Below are positions 38,207-47,914 of a stretch of 55,036 nt of DNA, piece by piece. The translations under genes and the position numbers were made by a program. Positions within the stretch are counted from its first letter, which is position 1, and each line of letters opens with the position of its first letter. The DNA comes from Syntrophomonadaceae bacterium. Lineage in GTDB: Bacteria; Bacillota; DSM-12270; Thermacetogeniales; Thermacetogeniaceae. Under the pieces are notes generated by a model that was not told the DNA's origin, did no database searches, and was given only the letters and a program-made list of their open reading frames with translations. The stretch lies in NCBI GenBank assembly GCA_012516535.1, contig JAAYWP010000059.1, forward strand, positions 1 to 55,036, given 5' to 3'.

Positions 38207-38474
38207 TGAATTACCTCTTTTTTTTCAATAAAAAAGTTTGTCTCGGAAGGATTATATATACTTGATGTAGAAATTATAACCAAGTTCCCCTTGATTAGCA
38301 CCTATTGTAAATGCGCAACCGTGCTCTCATCTGATTCTACTGTTTAATTGCTAAAAAAAGAGATATCCTAAATAGGGATTAGCATCAGAGGGGGATGATT
38401 TATTTTCGGGGGTATCCATTGCTCTGACCAAGAGCAAGGAGGTATTTGAAAAAAGTATTTGGGAGGGAAAAAGA

Positions 38475-39512
38475 ATGGCTGTAGTGTCACCAAAAAATCC
38501 GATTATGGAAGGTGTCTGGGCAAAAGCCCGTCAGGGGCAAAAGACTATTGTTTTGCCAGAAACAGATGATGAACGCACTCTAATTGCTGCTGAGATGATC
38601 GAAAAAGCAAATCTAGGAAAGGTTATTCTACTGGGAGACAAAGATGATCTGAACAGGAGAGCAAAAGAAGCAGGAGCTAATATTGATAATCTTCCTGTCA
38701 TTGATCCACTAAAGTCAGACAAGTTCGATTTCTATGCTGAAAAATTTTTTGAGATCAGAAAGGGAAAAGTAGCATCCATTGATGATGCCAGAAAAATTCT
38801 CGAAAATTACCTTTATTTCGGGACAATGATGGTTAAGCTTGATGATGCAGATGGTATGGTAGCAGGCGCTGCTAACACCACAGCAGATGTTTTAAGACCT
38901 GCCTTTCAAATCATCAAAACAGCACCGGGAATCTCTCTTGTGTCAGCATATTTTGCCATGATTGTTCCTGATTGTGAATATGGTGAGAACGGTTTCTTCC
39001 TCTATGCTGATTCAGGTGGCCACCCCAACCCAACTGCCGAAGAACTAGCCGATATAGCTATCACCACCTGTGAGACAATCGAAAATATCTTTGGTGTTGA
39101 AAAAGCATATGCAGCTATGCTTTCCTATTCAACAAAGGGAAGTGCCAAACACCCAATCGTGGATAAGGTTATTGAAGCCACCAAGATTGCCAACCAAAAG
39201 AGACCTGATCTGGCGATTGATGGGGAATTGCAGGGAGATGCTGCAATCGTACCTCAGATCGGAGCGAAAAAGGCTCCAGGCAGTTCTGTGGCAGGAAAGG
39301 CTAACTGCTTGATCTTCCCTGACTTGAATTGCGGTAATATTGCCTATAAGTTAACTGAACGCCTGGCCAAGGCTGAGGCATATGGGCCTCTTCTTCAGGG
39401 CCTGGACAAACCGATCAACGATCTTTCTCGGGGTTGTAAGCCTACAGATATCGTCAATGTTGCCGCGATTGTGGCAGTGAAGGCCATGGTGCCTTATGGA
39501 AAAAGGGATTAA
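38475..39512 (+). CDS. pta: Phosphate acetyltransferase
   Basis: IVLPETDDERTLIAAEMI; DGMVAGAANTTADVLRPAFQIIKTAPG; MLSYSTKGSAKHP; DGELQGDAAIVP. Confidence 0.96.
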   Translation: MAVVSPKNPIMEGVWAKARQGQKTIVLPETDDERTLIAAEMIEKANLGKVILLGDKDDLNRRAKEAGANIDNLPVIDPLKSDKFDFYAEKFFEIRKGKVASIDDARKILENYLYFGTMMVKLDDADGMVAGAANTTADVLRPAFQIIKTAPGISLVSAYFAMIVPDCEYGENGFFLYADSGGHPNPTAEELADIAITTCETIENIFGVEKAYAAMLSYSTKGSAKHPIVDKVIEATKIANQKRPDLAIDGELQGDAAIVPQIGAKKAPGSSVAGKANCLIFPDLNCGNIAYKLTERLAKAEAYGPLLQGLDKPINDLSRGCKPTDIVNVAAIVAVKAMVPYGKRD

Positions 39513-39526
39513 GGAGGGCATTTAAA

Positions 39527-40867
39527 ATGAAAATACTTGTTTTGAATTGCGGGAGTTCCTCTGCTAAATATATGGTCTATGACTGGGATGAGAAAAAGAT
39601 CATGTGTAAAGGCATTGTGGAGAGGGTGACCATCGGCGGTTCCTTCTGTAAACATGAAGTTACAGGGAGAGATGAGGTTAAGATCGATAGAGAGTGCCCT
39701 ACCCACAAAGAAGCTGTCCAACTGATCCTTGAACTTTTGGTTAGCCCGGAACATGGTGTTTTAAAGGATGTTAAAGAGATCAATGCTGTGGGCCATAGGG
39801 TGGTTCATGGAGGAGAAAGGTTTGCCAAATCGGTTATCATTGATGATGAGGTGCTGACTGCCTTCAAGGAAATCCAGGACCTAGCACCGCTGCACAACCC
39901 GGCTAACATACTGGGGATCGAAGCAGCGATGAGTATATTACCCAATGTACCCCATATGGCTGTTATGGATACCGCTTGGCATCAGACCATGAAACCGCCA
40001 CAGTTTATGTATGCCATTCCCTATGAATGGTATGAAAAATATAAGGTCCGCCGCTATGGTTTCCACGGTACATCACTGCTTTATGTGGCCAAGAGGGCTG
40101 CAGTATTGCTGGGCAGAGACCCATTTGATGTGAATTTGATCCTCCTTCACGTGGGGAACGGTGTCAGTGCCAATGCTGTTAAGAAAGGTGTTTCCTTCGA
40201 TACCAGTATGGGCTTTACCCCTCTGGAGGGTTTGGTCATGGGCACCCGTGCCGGAGACCATGATGCTGCTCTTGGTTATTATATGATGCAGAAGTTGGAT
40301 TTAACTGCAAAGGATATGGAAACAATCTTCAACAAGAAGAGCGGTTTATTGGGAATCACAGGTCAATACACAGACCGGCGGGACGTTCTGGAGGCAATGA
40401 AGAAGGGTGACGAAAGAGCAGAACTGGCCTTTGAGATGGAGTGTTACCGGCTTAAGAAATACATAGGTGCATATGCCGCAGCTTTAGGTGGTGTTGATGC
40501 CATTGTCTGGACTGCGGGTGTTGGTGAGATGTCACCTGATATTAGAGCCCGTTCTATGGAAGGTTTGGAATTTATGGGCATCAAATTTGATCCGGAGAAA
40601 AACAGTTTGGCCTGCACCAGAAACTCCGAGTCCGATATTTCTGCTCCAGACTCCAAGGTGAAAATCTTTGTTATTCCCACAGATGAAGAATTAGTGTTTG
40701 TCGAGGATGTTGTAGCACTGCTGGAAAACAGATATGATGTTCATACCAACTTTAAGTATTCTTTCGAAGATCCAGGATATAGGAACCGTTTGCGTGATGA
40801 GCAGTTTGCCAAAGAGTTAGAAAAGAATCCGGAAAAAGCAAAGGCTGTAGCTAAAATTCCGGGTTGA
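39527..40867 (+). CDS. ackA: Acetate kinase (divergent, C-terminally extended)
   Basis: LVLNCGSSSAKYMVY; HRVVHGG; YGFHGTS; DTSMGFTPLEGLVMGTRAGD; 446 aa with charged tail. Confidence 0.93.
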   Translation: MKILVLNCGSSSAKYMVYDWDEKKIMCKGIVERVTIGGSFCKHEVTGRDEVKIDRECPTHKEAVQLILELLVSPEHGVLKDVKEINAVGHRVVHGGERFAKSVIIDDEVLTAFKEIQDLAPLHNPANILGIEAAMSILPNVPHMAVMDTAWHQTMKPPQFMYAIPYEWYEKYKVRRYGFHGTSLLYVAKRAAVLLGRDPFDVNLILLHVGNGVSANAVKKGVSFDTSMGFTPLEGLVMGTRAGDHDAALGYYMMQKLDLTAKDMETIFNKKSGLLGITGQYTDRRDVLEAMKKGDERAELAFEMECYRLKKYIGAYAAALGGVDAIVWTAGVGEMSPDIRARSMEGLEFMGIKFDPEKNSLACTRNSESDISAPDSKVKIFVIPTDEELVFVEDVVALLENRYDVHTNFKYSFEDPGYRNRLRDEQFAKELEKNPEKAKAVAKIPG

Positions 40868-40888
40868 TCATTGATTTCTGGATGTTAA

Positions 40889-40920
40889 AAAGGGGGAGGT
40901 TTATCAACCTTCCCTTTTTT
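40889..40920 (+). terminator. Terminator after ackA
   Basis: AAGGGGGAGGTT tatc AACCTTCCCTTTTTT. Confidence 0.88.
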
Positions 40921-40921
40921 G

Positions 40922-40951
40922 TTGACATTATCCTCTGCCCTTGGTTATAAT
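40922..40951 (+). promoter_or_regulatory. SigA promoter of yceD-rpmF
   Basis: TTGACA-N18-TATAAT. Confidence 0.65.
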
Positions 40952-40977
40952 TTGGATTGTTATTAGAGGTGATTCCT

Positions 40978-41502
40978 TTGATCATCGATGTGAGTGATGT
41001 TAGAAAGAATAAGGGAAACAGTGAGAGATTTCAAGGGAGTTTGCCTGATCTTCATCTGGATATGCCAGATCAGGATGCTAGCTTTTATGATCTGCAAGTG
41101 AATTGTGAAGCAACGAACACAGGTGAGGGGATCTATGTAGAGGGAGAGATCACAGGGAGATTAGACCTTACCTGTAGCCTATGTTTAAACAGGTTTACAG
41201 TGGATCTTAAAACTCCTTTCGCGGAAAACTTTTACCGTGAAGGAGAGAGTGTGCCTGAGGATCTAGAAGACCCGGTACAGTTCTACCATGGTGAAAAAAT
41301 TGACCTCTCTGACACCCTCAAAGAGAATCTGGTTTTGACCTTACCGATGAAACCCTTATGCATGCCGGATTGCAGGGGGTTATGCCCTCACTGTGGTTGT
41401 GATCTGAATATTCAGCAGTGCAGTTGTAAAGATGAACAGCTGGACCCGCGCCTTGCTGTGCTTGGTGACCTCTTAAAGGGTCTTGATTTAGAAAATAAAT
41501 AA
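40978..41502 (+). CDS. yceD: DUF177/YceD family protein
   Basis: EGEITGRLDLTCSLCLNRFTVDL; CMPDCRGLCPHCGCDLN; upstream of rpmF. Confidence 0.94.
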   Translation: MIIDVSDVRKNKGNSERFQGSLPDLHLDMPDQDASFYDLQVNCEATNTGEGIYVEGEITGRLDLTCSLCLNRFTVDLKTPFAENFYREGESVPEDLEDPVQFYHGEKIDLSDTLKENLVLTLPMKPLCMPDCRGLCPHCGCDLNIQQCSCKDEQLDPRLAVLGDLLKGLDLENK

Positions 41503-41524
41503 AATAAAGTGGGGGATTATACAA

Positions 41525-41701
41525 ATGGCTGTACCAAAAAGAAAAACATCGAAATCTCGGAAAAATAAACGGAGATCGTCAATTAAGCTAACAGGACCTA
41601 CGATCGTAGACTGTCCGCATTGCCATGAACCCAAAAGAGCCCATGCGGTTTGTGAGCACTGTGGTTACTACCGAGATAAACAAGTTATTGACAAAGCCTA
41701 A
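41525..41701 (+). CDS. rpmF: 50S ribosomal protein L32 (absent from supplied ORF track, 58 aa)
   Basis: MAVPKRKTSKSRKNKRRSSIKLTGPTIVDCPHCHEPKRAHAVCEHCGYYRDKQVIDKA. Confidence 0.97.
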   Translation: MAVPKRKTSKSRKNKRRSSIKLTGPTIVDCPHCHEPKRAHAVCEHCGYYRDKQVIDKA

Positions 41702-41711
41702 TCAACAGATT

Positions 41712-41757
41712 AAAAAAAAGGACAAGGGGCCAAAAAGACCCTGCTTGTCCTTTTTTT
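41712..41757 (+). terminator. Terminator between rpmF and plsX
   Basis: AAAAAAAGGACAAG gggccaaaaagaccctg CTTGTCCTTTTTTT. Confidence 0.88.
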
Positions 41758-41773
41758 ATAGGAGGCGAGGAGT

Positions 41774-42769
41774 TTGAGGATCGCTGTTGATGCCATGGGT
41801 GGTGATTATGCTCCTGGGGAAATAGTGAAAGGATCAGTTGATGCAGTAATCGATGATGGGATCGAAGTGGTTCTAGTTGGTAAGGAAGAACTAATGAGAG
41901 ATGAGTTAAAAAAATATGATTATCCTGATCAGCTGCTCTCAGTGGTGAATGCCAGTGAAACAATAGAGATGGATGAACATCCGGCCAGAGCGGTACGGCG
42001 CAAAAAGGATGCTTCACTTGTTGTGGCAACCAGGCTGGTGAAAAGTGGGGAGGCAGCAGCCGTTCTTTCTGCCGGAAACACAGGTGCACAAATGGCAGCA
42101 GCACTTTTTGAGTTAGGCCGTTTTCCAGGAGTAGAGCGTCCAGCTATTGCCACAGTACTGCCTTCTCCTCAAGGCCCAAAGGTATTAATTGACTCAGGGG
42201 CAAATGTTGATGCCAAAGCTCAGCATTTGGTTTGCTTTGCCTATTTAGGGAGTGCTTTCGCCGAAGGGGTACTAGGCATCAGGGAGCCTCGGGTTGCACT
42301 GCTTAATATAGGCGCTGAGTCCAGCAAAGGGAATGACATAGTTGTTAAAGCTTATCAGCTTCTGCAGGAAGCTGATAAGCTGTTTTTCAAAGGTAATATT
42401 GAAAGCAGAGATTTAATGAGTGCTGATGTTGATGTGATCGTTTGTGATGGTTTTGTGGGCAATATTACCCTCAAAGCGGTAGAGGGTATTGCAGCGTTTT
42501 TGATGAAAATGATGAAGGATGAGTTAAGCCGGAATCCTTTGCGCCTTTTTGGTGGGGCTTTGGTTAAACCCGGGATCAAAAAGATAATGAAAAAGCTGGA
42601 TTACAGCGAATACGGCGGTGCACCTTTATTAGGTGTAAACGGACTCAGCATCATTTGCCATGGAAGTTCCCGTGCACGAGCCATCAAAAATGCCATACGC
42701 TATGCTCGCCAAGCAGCTGAAAGCAACTTATTGGAGTTAATAGGACAGAAAATGGAAGGTGTTATTTGA
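41774..42769 (+). CDS. plsX: Phosphate acyltransferase PlsX (TTG start)
   Basis: RIAVDAMGGDYAPGEIVKG; LSAGNTGAQMAAA; GANVDAKAQHLV; VCDGFVGNITLK. Confidence 0.97.
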   Translation: MRIAVDAMGGDYAPGEIVKGSVDAVIDDGIEVVLVGKEELMRDELKKYDYPDQLLSVVNASETIEMDEHPARAVRRKKDASLVVATRLVKSGEAAAVLSAGNTGAQMAAALFELGRFPGVERPAIATVLPSPQGPKVLIDSGANVDAKAQHLVCFAYLGSAFAEGVLGIREPRVALLNIGAESSKGNDIVVKAYQLLQEADKLFFKGNIESRDLMSADVDVIVCDGFVGNITLKAVEGIAAFLMKMMKDELSRNPLRLFGGALVKPGIKKIMKKLDYSEYGGAPLLGVNGLSIICHGSSRARAIKNAIRYARQAAESNLLELIGQKMEGVI

Positions 42770-42871
42770 GAAACAAGAGAAAGGTCCTTGACAATTAATA
42801 TTGACTTATTAAAATGTTTTTAGTAAATTTTGCTCATACTTATAATGGTGGATACGGGGGAGGTGATGTAG

Positions 42872-43117
42872 ATGAGAAATATGAACGGACAGGGTATTCT
42901 AGAAAGAGTAAAAGCCATCATCACCGAACAGCTGGGTGTTGATGGAGAAGAAATAACCGAAAGCACATCCTTTGAAGATTTAAATGCTGATTCACTGGAT
43001 GTTGTGGAGCTGATTATGGCTTTCGAAGAGGAATTCGATCTGGAGATATCAGATGAAGAGGCAGAAAAAATTAAAACCGTAGGGGATGTAGTGGAATATA
43101 TTAGGGATCGCCAATAA
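42872..43117 (+). CDS. acpP: Acyl carrier protein
   Basis: [42 protein letters not shown]. Confidence 0.98.
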   Translation: MRNMNGQGILERVKAIITEQLGVDGEEITESTSFEDLNADSLDVVELIMAFEEEFDLEISDEEAEKIKTVGDVVEYIRDRQ

Positions 43118-43163
43118 GCGTTTTTCTATCAGATTGGCGGAGGAATATCTGGAGGCATAATCA

Positions 43164-43877
43164 TTGGATCCCAGAATTGATCAATTACAAAAGAAGATCG
43201 ATGTCTGTTTCAGACAGCCGGAACTGCTAAGGACGGCCGTAACTCATCCTTCTTATTTGGCTGAGCATCCAGCTGAAAAACAGCATAACCAGAGGTTGGA
43301 GTTTTTAGGTGATGCTGTTTTAGGTGCGGCTGTGGCTTACTATCTTTATAAAAACTTTCCCGATGCAGCAGAAGGAAGTTTGACCAAAATAAGAGCTGCT
43401 GTTGTTTGTGAACCATCCCTGGCCAAACTTGCTCAAAAAATAGGGTTGGGAGAGCACCTTCGGCTAGGACGAGGGGAGGAGCTCTCCGGAGGCAGGAAGC
43501 GTCCTTCTATTTTGGCTGATGCTTTTGAAGCTTTGACCGCAGCAATTTTCCTGGATCAGGGTTGGGAAAAGGCCTGTAATTTTTTATGGAAGCACTTAAA
43601 AGATGAAATTGAAAGAGCTGTCCAGGGTGTTTCTAGAGATTTTAAGTCAATGCTGCAGGAAATTGTTCAACGCAATGGCGGGGAGGTAAGCTACCGGTTG
43701 TTGTCTGAATCAGGGCCTGATCATGATAAACTCTTTGTTTCAGGTGTTTTTATAGATAACAGAATGTTGGGCAAAGGCAGTGGAAAGTCAAAAAAAGAGT
43801 CTGAACAACGAGCGGCACAGGCTGCTGTAGAGCTCTTAAGAGAACAAGATTTACAAAGAGATGTTTCACTAACATAA
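43164..43877 (+). CDS. rnc: Ribonuclease III
   Basis: QRLEFLGDAVLGAAVAYYLY; SILADAFEALTAAIFLDQGW; C-terminal dsRBD. Confidence 0.97.
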   Translation: MDPRIDQLQKKIDVCFRQPELLRTAVTHPSYLAEHPAEKQHNQRLEFLGDAVLGAAVAYYLYKNFPDAAEGSLTKIRAAVVCEPSLAKLAQKIGLGEHLRLGRGEELSGGRKRPSILADAFEALTAAIFLDQGWEKACNFLWKHLKDEIERAVQGVSRDFKSMLQEIVQRNGGEVSYRLLSESGPDHDKLFVSGVFIDNRMLGKGSGKSKKESEQRAAQAAVELLREQDLQRDVSLT

Positions 43878-43888
43878 TCCCTCAGCAA

Positions 43889-43916
43889 GAAGGAATTCAT
43901 GGCAGTGGGGTAGAAT
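43889..43916 (+). promoter_or_regulatory. SigH-type promoter upstream of spoVS
   Basis: GAAGGAATT-N12-GTAGAAT, exact match to RNAGGAWWW-N11/12-RNRGAAT. Confidence 0.75.
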
Positions 43917-43963
43917 ATACTAGTCAAATCCCTACCATAAATACTGCAGAAAAAGGGGGAAAT

Positions 43964-44227
43964 GTGGTGGAAGTGCTCAAAGTTTCAGCTCAATCAAGTC
44001 CTAAATCAGTGGCCGGTGCTCTTACTGCTATTTTGAGAGAAAACGGTTTTGCAGAATTGCAAGCAGTTGGTGCGGGTGCTGTTAACCAGGCGGTTAAGGC
44101 TATCGCTATTACCCGTGGTTTTATTGCACCAAACGGGATTGATCTAGTTACAATACCTGCATTTGTTGAGATCGATATCGATGGTGAAGAGCGGACAGCA
44201 ATTAAGTTTATCGTAGAGCCTAGGTAA
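43964..44227 (+). CDS. spoVS: Stage V sporulation protein S (GTG start)
   Basis: MVEVLKVSAQSSPKSVAGALTAILRENGFAELQAVGAGAVNQAVKAIAITRGFIAPNGIDL. Confidence 0.97.
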   Translation: MVEVLKVSAQSSPKSVAGALTAILRENGFAELQAVGAGAVNQAVKAIAITRGFIAPNGIDLVTIPAFVEIDIDGEERTAIKFIVEPR

Positions 44228-44229
44228 GG

Positions 44230-47200
44230 TTGTTGGTGGTGTACCTCAAGCGCATAGAGATTCAAGGTTTTAAGTCTTTTGCAGAACGTGTAGTTATTGA
44301 GTTTGATAAAGGTATTACTGTTATAGTTGGCCCTAATGGGTGTGGAAAAAGCAATCTAACAGATGCTGTAAAATGGGTATTGGGTGAACAGAGTGCCCGC
44401 TCTCTCAGGGGGTACCGGATGGATGATGTTATTTTTTCTGGGACTTCCAGACGGCGGCCTCTGGGAATGGCTGAGGTGTCACTAACTTTTGACAATAGTG
44501 ATCAGACATTACCATTACCTTATCAGGAAGTTAACATAACAAGGCGTGTTTACAGGTCCGGAGAAGGGGAATATCTCATTAATAAAAATGCATGCCGCTT
44601 GCGCGATATCCAGGAGCTTTTTGCTCAGTGTGGTATCAGCCGTGCGGCTTTTTCTATTAGCTCTCAGGGTAAGATCGATGAATTTATTATGGTGCCTCCC
44701 CAAGAAAGAAGGCTTTTTCTTGAAGATATGGCCGGGGTGCGCAATTACCGCCAGCGTAAATATGAGGCTCTTCGTAAACTAGAGGAGACTGAAGAATCCC
44801 TGGTGCGTATTCGGGATCTGCTGGCAGAATTGGAAAAGAGGAGAATTCCGTTACAAAAACAAGCTGAGATCGCAGAACAGTACCAGCGACTATTACAGTT
44901 ATGCAGGCTTGCGGAACAGCGTCTGTTGGAGGGGCAGTTGGCAGGGATCAGACACAAGGAAGAGTTGCTGCTTAATGAATGTGAAAAAATAAAGTCTTCT
45001 TTCAGCTTTTTAGAGAGCGGTTTTACACTCTTAGAAAAAGATCTGGAAGATTTTAAGCTGGGCCTGGCTGCCAGGAGAAAGAGTATTGAGCAACAGAGCA
45101 ATAAACTGGATGAGCTGGGAAAAACCTTTCAGGAACTCAATTCTGCTTATGTGCGTTTGGAGGAAAAAATGGCCTCCTCTGAGAACAGGAAAAAGGAACT
45201 GAAGGCCAGACTAGCGGTTATTTTGGAGAGAAAAAAGGAAACAAAAGAAGAGTTGGCGGAATTGGAGGCAGCTTGTGAAAGGTTGAGGGAGCTGCAGTTA
45301 GGTGCTCAGCAGATATTGACTGAGTTAGAGGAGGAAAAAAGAGCCTGGGAAGAGGAGAAGAAGCTGACAAACAGAGCTTGGGAAGATATAGATCAGGAGA
45401 TCTTCGATGTAATCCACCGGAAGACTTCACTGGTCAGTGAGGTACGGGTGCTGAAAAACAAAATAGAGGTCTTGTCCCGTCAGCAAGAATCAATAAATAA
45501 GAAGAGCACAGCAGCAAAAAGGCAACTCGAGGAACTTCAGAAAGATATCCAAACAGTTGAGGAAAAGTGCAGGGAATCTGAAGCAGTTCTGGCTGAAAAA
45601 AGTGCTGAGTTGGCAACAGAAGAGAATCGTTTGGAGTTTTTGCTAAGGGAACAGGAAAAGCTATCTGCAAAGCTCTATTCCCTATCACAACAGATCAATA
45701 GGTATCAAGAGCGCTTCAGAATATTGAAAGAGGCGGAAAACCATCATGAGGGTTATCAGCAAGGGGTCAAAAAGATTCTGCAGGCAGCAGCTGCAGGGGT
45801 AAGGTTTAATGGGGAACTGCTGGTATTGACAGAGGAGTTGCTGCAGATCGACCCTGTATATGGTGCAGCTTTGGATGCTGCCCTAGGGCGTGCTGCTCAT
45901 TATTTTATCTGTGATACTCCCCAGGCTGCCCAGGAGGCTATTGCTTTTCTCAAGAAGGAGAAGGGGGGAAGAGCGAGTTTTTTCCCGCTCAGTACACTGC
46001 AGTACTGGTCTTCACAGGCAAAAGGGAAAATTGAAATGGTGGATGGTTTTATCGGCAGGATGGCAGATCTGATAAGCTGTGATGACCGGTACAGAAAGCT
46101 GGCTGAATACTTGTTGGGCAGGACTTATCTCGTTGACAATTTGAAAAATGCCAGTATTTTTGCAGAGAAGAATAAATATCAGTATCGAGTTGTGACACTA
46201 CAGGGGGATTTGATTCAAGCCGGTGGCCTGTTTACAGGAGGTGCTTCAAAATCCCGTTTTCCTACTACCCGTGGGCGCAAGCAGGAACTGGCTGAGCTGG
46301 AGGCAAAAATGTTGAAATACCGCCGGCAATATTCTCAATATGATGAGCGGAACAGAAAACTGCAGATTGAGCAGGAGGCGGTTGAGAAGAGAATTCAAGA
46401 GAGCCGGGAAAATTGTAAAAGAGCAGAGGATGCCTGGAGGGATAATCAGCAACAGCTAAGTATCTGGAATCAGGAACTGAAAAAGCTCCAGGAATTTATT
46501 GAGAACTGCAGATTGGAAAGTGAAGAATTGCAGTACCGCCAGCAGGAATTAAACCAGCAGCTGAGTGAGCTGGAAAAGGATTTGGAATTGGTCAGTGCCA
46601 GAGAGGGAGAAGTGGAAGCAAAAAGGGCTGAATTAGAAAAGATCCGAAAGGAGTCTGAGGAGAAAACCCAGGATATTATGTCTAGGCTCTCAAAAGCTCA
46701 GGTTTCTTTCAGTGCCTTTACCCAGGACTTGAAACATCAGGAACAGAAAAAGCAGCAGATCAGGCAGCTGCTGGAATTGCGGGAACAGGAATTAAAAAAA
46801 GTAGAAAGTGATCTAAATGTATTACAAGATGAGATAAGTGCTATTTTGGAGCAGAAGGACCAGCTACAGCAGCAACTGGCTGCTTTAACAATACAAAAAA
46901 ATGAAATAAATGAAACAATTGTTTTTCGCAAAAAACAGGTGGCTGCATGGGAGAGGTATATCAACGCTCGGGAAAGAAGATACCTTAAAATAAAAGAGAT
47001 TTTAATGAAAGCAAAACAGCGGCTTCAGAACAACAGCATGAGATTGCAGCACTTCAGAGAACAAAGGGATGAAATCTTTAGAAAAGCTGCAGAAGACAAT
47101 CTGAGATTAGATCAGGTTAACCCCAAAATCCTCAAGCGCAAGGAAGAGAACGAATTGAAAGATGAAGTGACCCTTTTGAAAAAGCAAATGACAGATTTAG

Positions 47201-47823
47201 GTGAGGTCAATTTCGCTGCACCTGGAGAATATCTAGAAATAAATGAGCGGATCGACAACCTTAAACAGCAGGTTGCAGATCTAGAGGAAGGGAAACGTTC
47301 ATTAACCAAAATGATTGCGGATTTTGACCGGGTGGCGGCTGCAAAATTTAAAAAAACTTATCAGGAGGTAAGGTCAAATTTTCAAGAAATATATCACCTG
47401 CTCAGTAATGGTGGAGAGGCAGATCTCACACTGACAGATAATAATATGCTGGAAACCGGTATTGACATCTGTGTTGTACCTAGGGGCAAAAAGCCGCGGC
47501 ATCTTTCACTTCTTTCCGGAGGGGAGAAAGCGCTCACAGGGATTTCATTCCTGTTTGCTATGTTGCAATCAAATCCAAGCCCTTTTTACCTATTGGATGA
47601 AATTGATGCATTTCTCGATGAGGCAAACTTGATTCGTTTTGCTAGCTTTTTGCGGAAGTGGAGTGTCGGTCACCAGTTGATTTTAATCTCACATCGCTAT
47701 CATACCATGGAAATCGCCGATCACCTTTTTGGAGTGACCATGGATGAGCCAGGGGTATCTAGAATAGTATCTGTTGAGCTCAGTGAATACGCTCCTGAAA
47801 ACAATGAACAATACATCTCCTGA
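44230..47823 (+). CDS. smc: Chromosome segregation protein SMC
   Basis: GFKSFAERVVIEF; GPNGCGKSNLTDAVKWVLGEQSARSLRG; hinge; LLSGGEKALTGISFLFAML; YLLDEIDAFLDEAN. Confidence 0.98.
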   Translation: MLVVYLKRIEIQGFKSFAERVVIEFDKGITVIVGPNGCGKSNLTDAVKWVLGEQSARSLRGYRMDDVIFSGTSRRRPLGMAEVSLTFDNSDQTLPLPYQEVNITRRVYRSGEGEYLINKNACRLRDIQELFAQCGISRAAFSISSQGKIDEFIMVPPQERRLFLEDMAGVRNYRQRKYEALRKLEETEESLVRIRDLLAELEKRRIPLQKQAEIAEQYQRLLQLCRLAEQRLLEGQLAGIRHKEELLLNECEKIKSSFSFLESGFTLLEKDLEDFKLGLAARRKSIEQQSNKLDELGKTFQELNSAYVRLEEKMASSENRKKELKARLAVILERKKETKEELAELEAACERLRELQLGAQQILTELEEEKRAWEEEKKLTNRAWEDIDQEIFDVIHRKTSLVSEVRVLKNKIEVLSRQQESINKKSTAAKRQLEELQKDIQTVEEKCRESEAVLAEKSAELATEENRLEFLLREQEKLSAKLYSLSQQINRYQERFRILKEAENHHEGYQQGVKKILQAAAAGVRFNGELLVLTEELLQIDPVYGAALDAALGRAAHYFICDTPQAAQEAIAFLKKEKGGRASFFPLSTLQYWSSQAKGKIEMVDGFIGRMADLISCDDRYRKLAEYLLGRTYLVDNLKNASIFAEKNKYQYRVVTLQGDLIQAGGLFTGGASKSRFPTTRGRKQELAELEAKMLKYRRQYSQYDERNRKLQIEQEAVEKRIQESRENCKRAEDAWRDNQQQLSIWNQELKKLQEFIENCRLESEELQYRQQELNQQLSELEKDLELVSAREGEVEAKRAELEKIRKESEEKTQDIMSRLSKAQVSFSAFTQDLKHQEQKKQQIRQLLELREQELKKVESDLNVLQDEISAILEQKDQLQQQLAALTIQKNEINETIVFRKKQVAAWERYINARERRYLKIKEILMKAKQRLQNNSMRLQHFREQRDEIFRKAAEDNLRLDQVNPKILKRKEENELKDEVTLLKKQMTDLGEVNFAAPGEYLEINERIDNLKQQVADLEEGKRSLTKMIADFDRVAAAKFKKTYQEVRSNFQEIYHLLSNGGEADLTLTDNNMLETGIDICVVPRGKKPRHLSLLSGGEKALTGISFLFAMLQSNPSPFYLLDEIDAFLDEANLIRFASFLRKWSVGHQLILISHRYHTMEIADHLFGVTMDEPGVSRIVSVELSEYAPENNEQYIS

Positions 47824-47914
47824 TCTTTCTCTTCCCTGCCTGCTATCTCAAGGAGAATTAAATGACATCTTATGGTACAATAGGCTTGAACTTATTAGAT
47901 AAGGTTGTGATGAA

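Noticed and set aside
38446-38484. Possible leader peptide (TTG) MKKVFGREKEWL* before pta
   Set aside because: SD-to-TTG spacing too short and no regulatory codon bias; overlaps the pta start by chance.
41685-42104. 139-aa minus-strand ORF across rpmF/plsX
   Set aside because: Overlaps the rpmF end, a terminator and the plsX N-terminus in antisense; no recognisable product.
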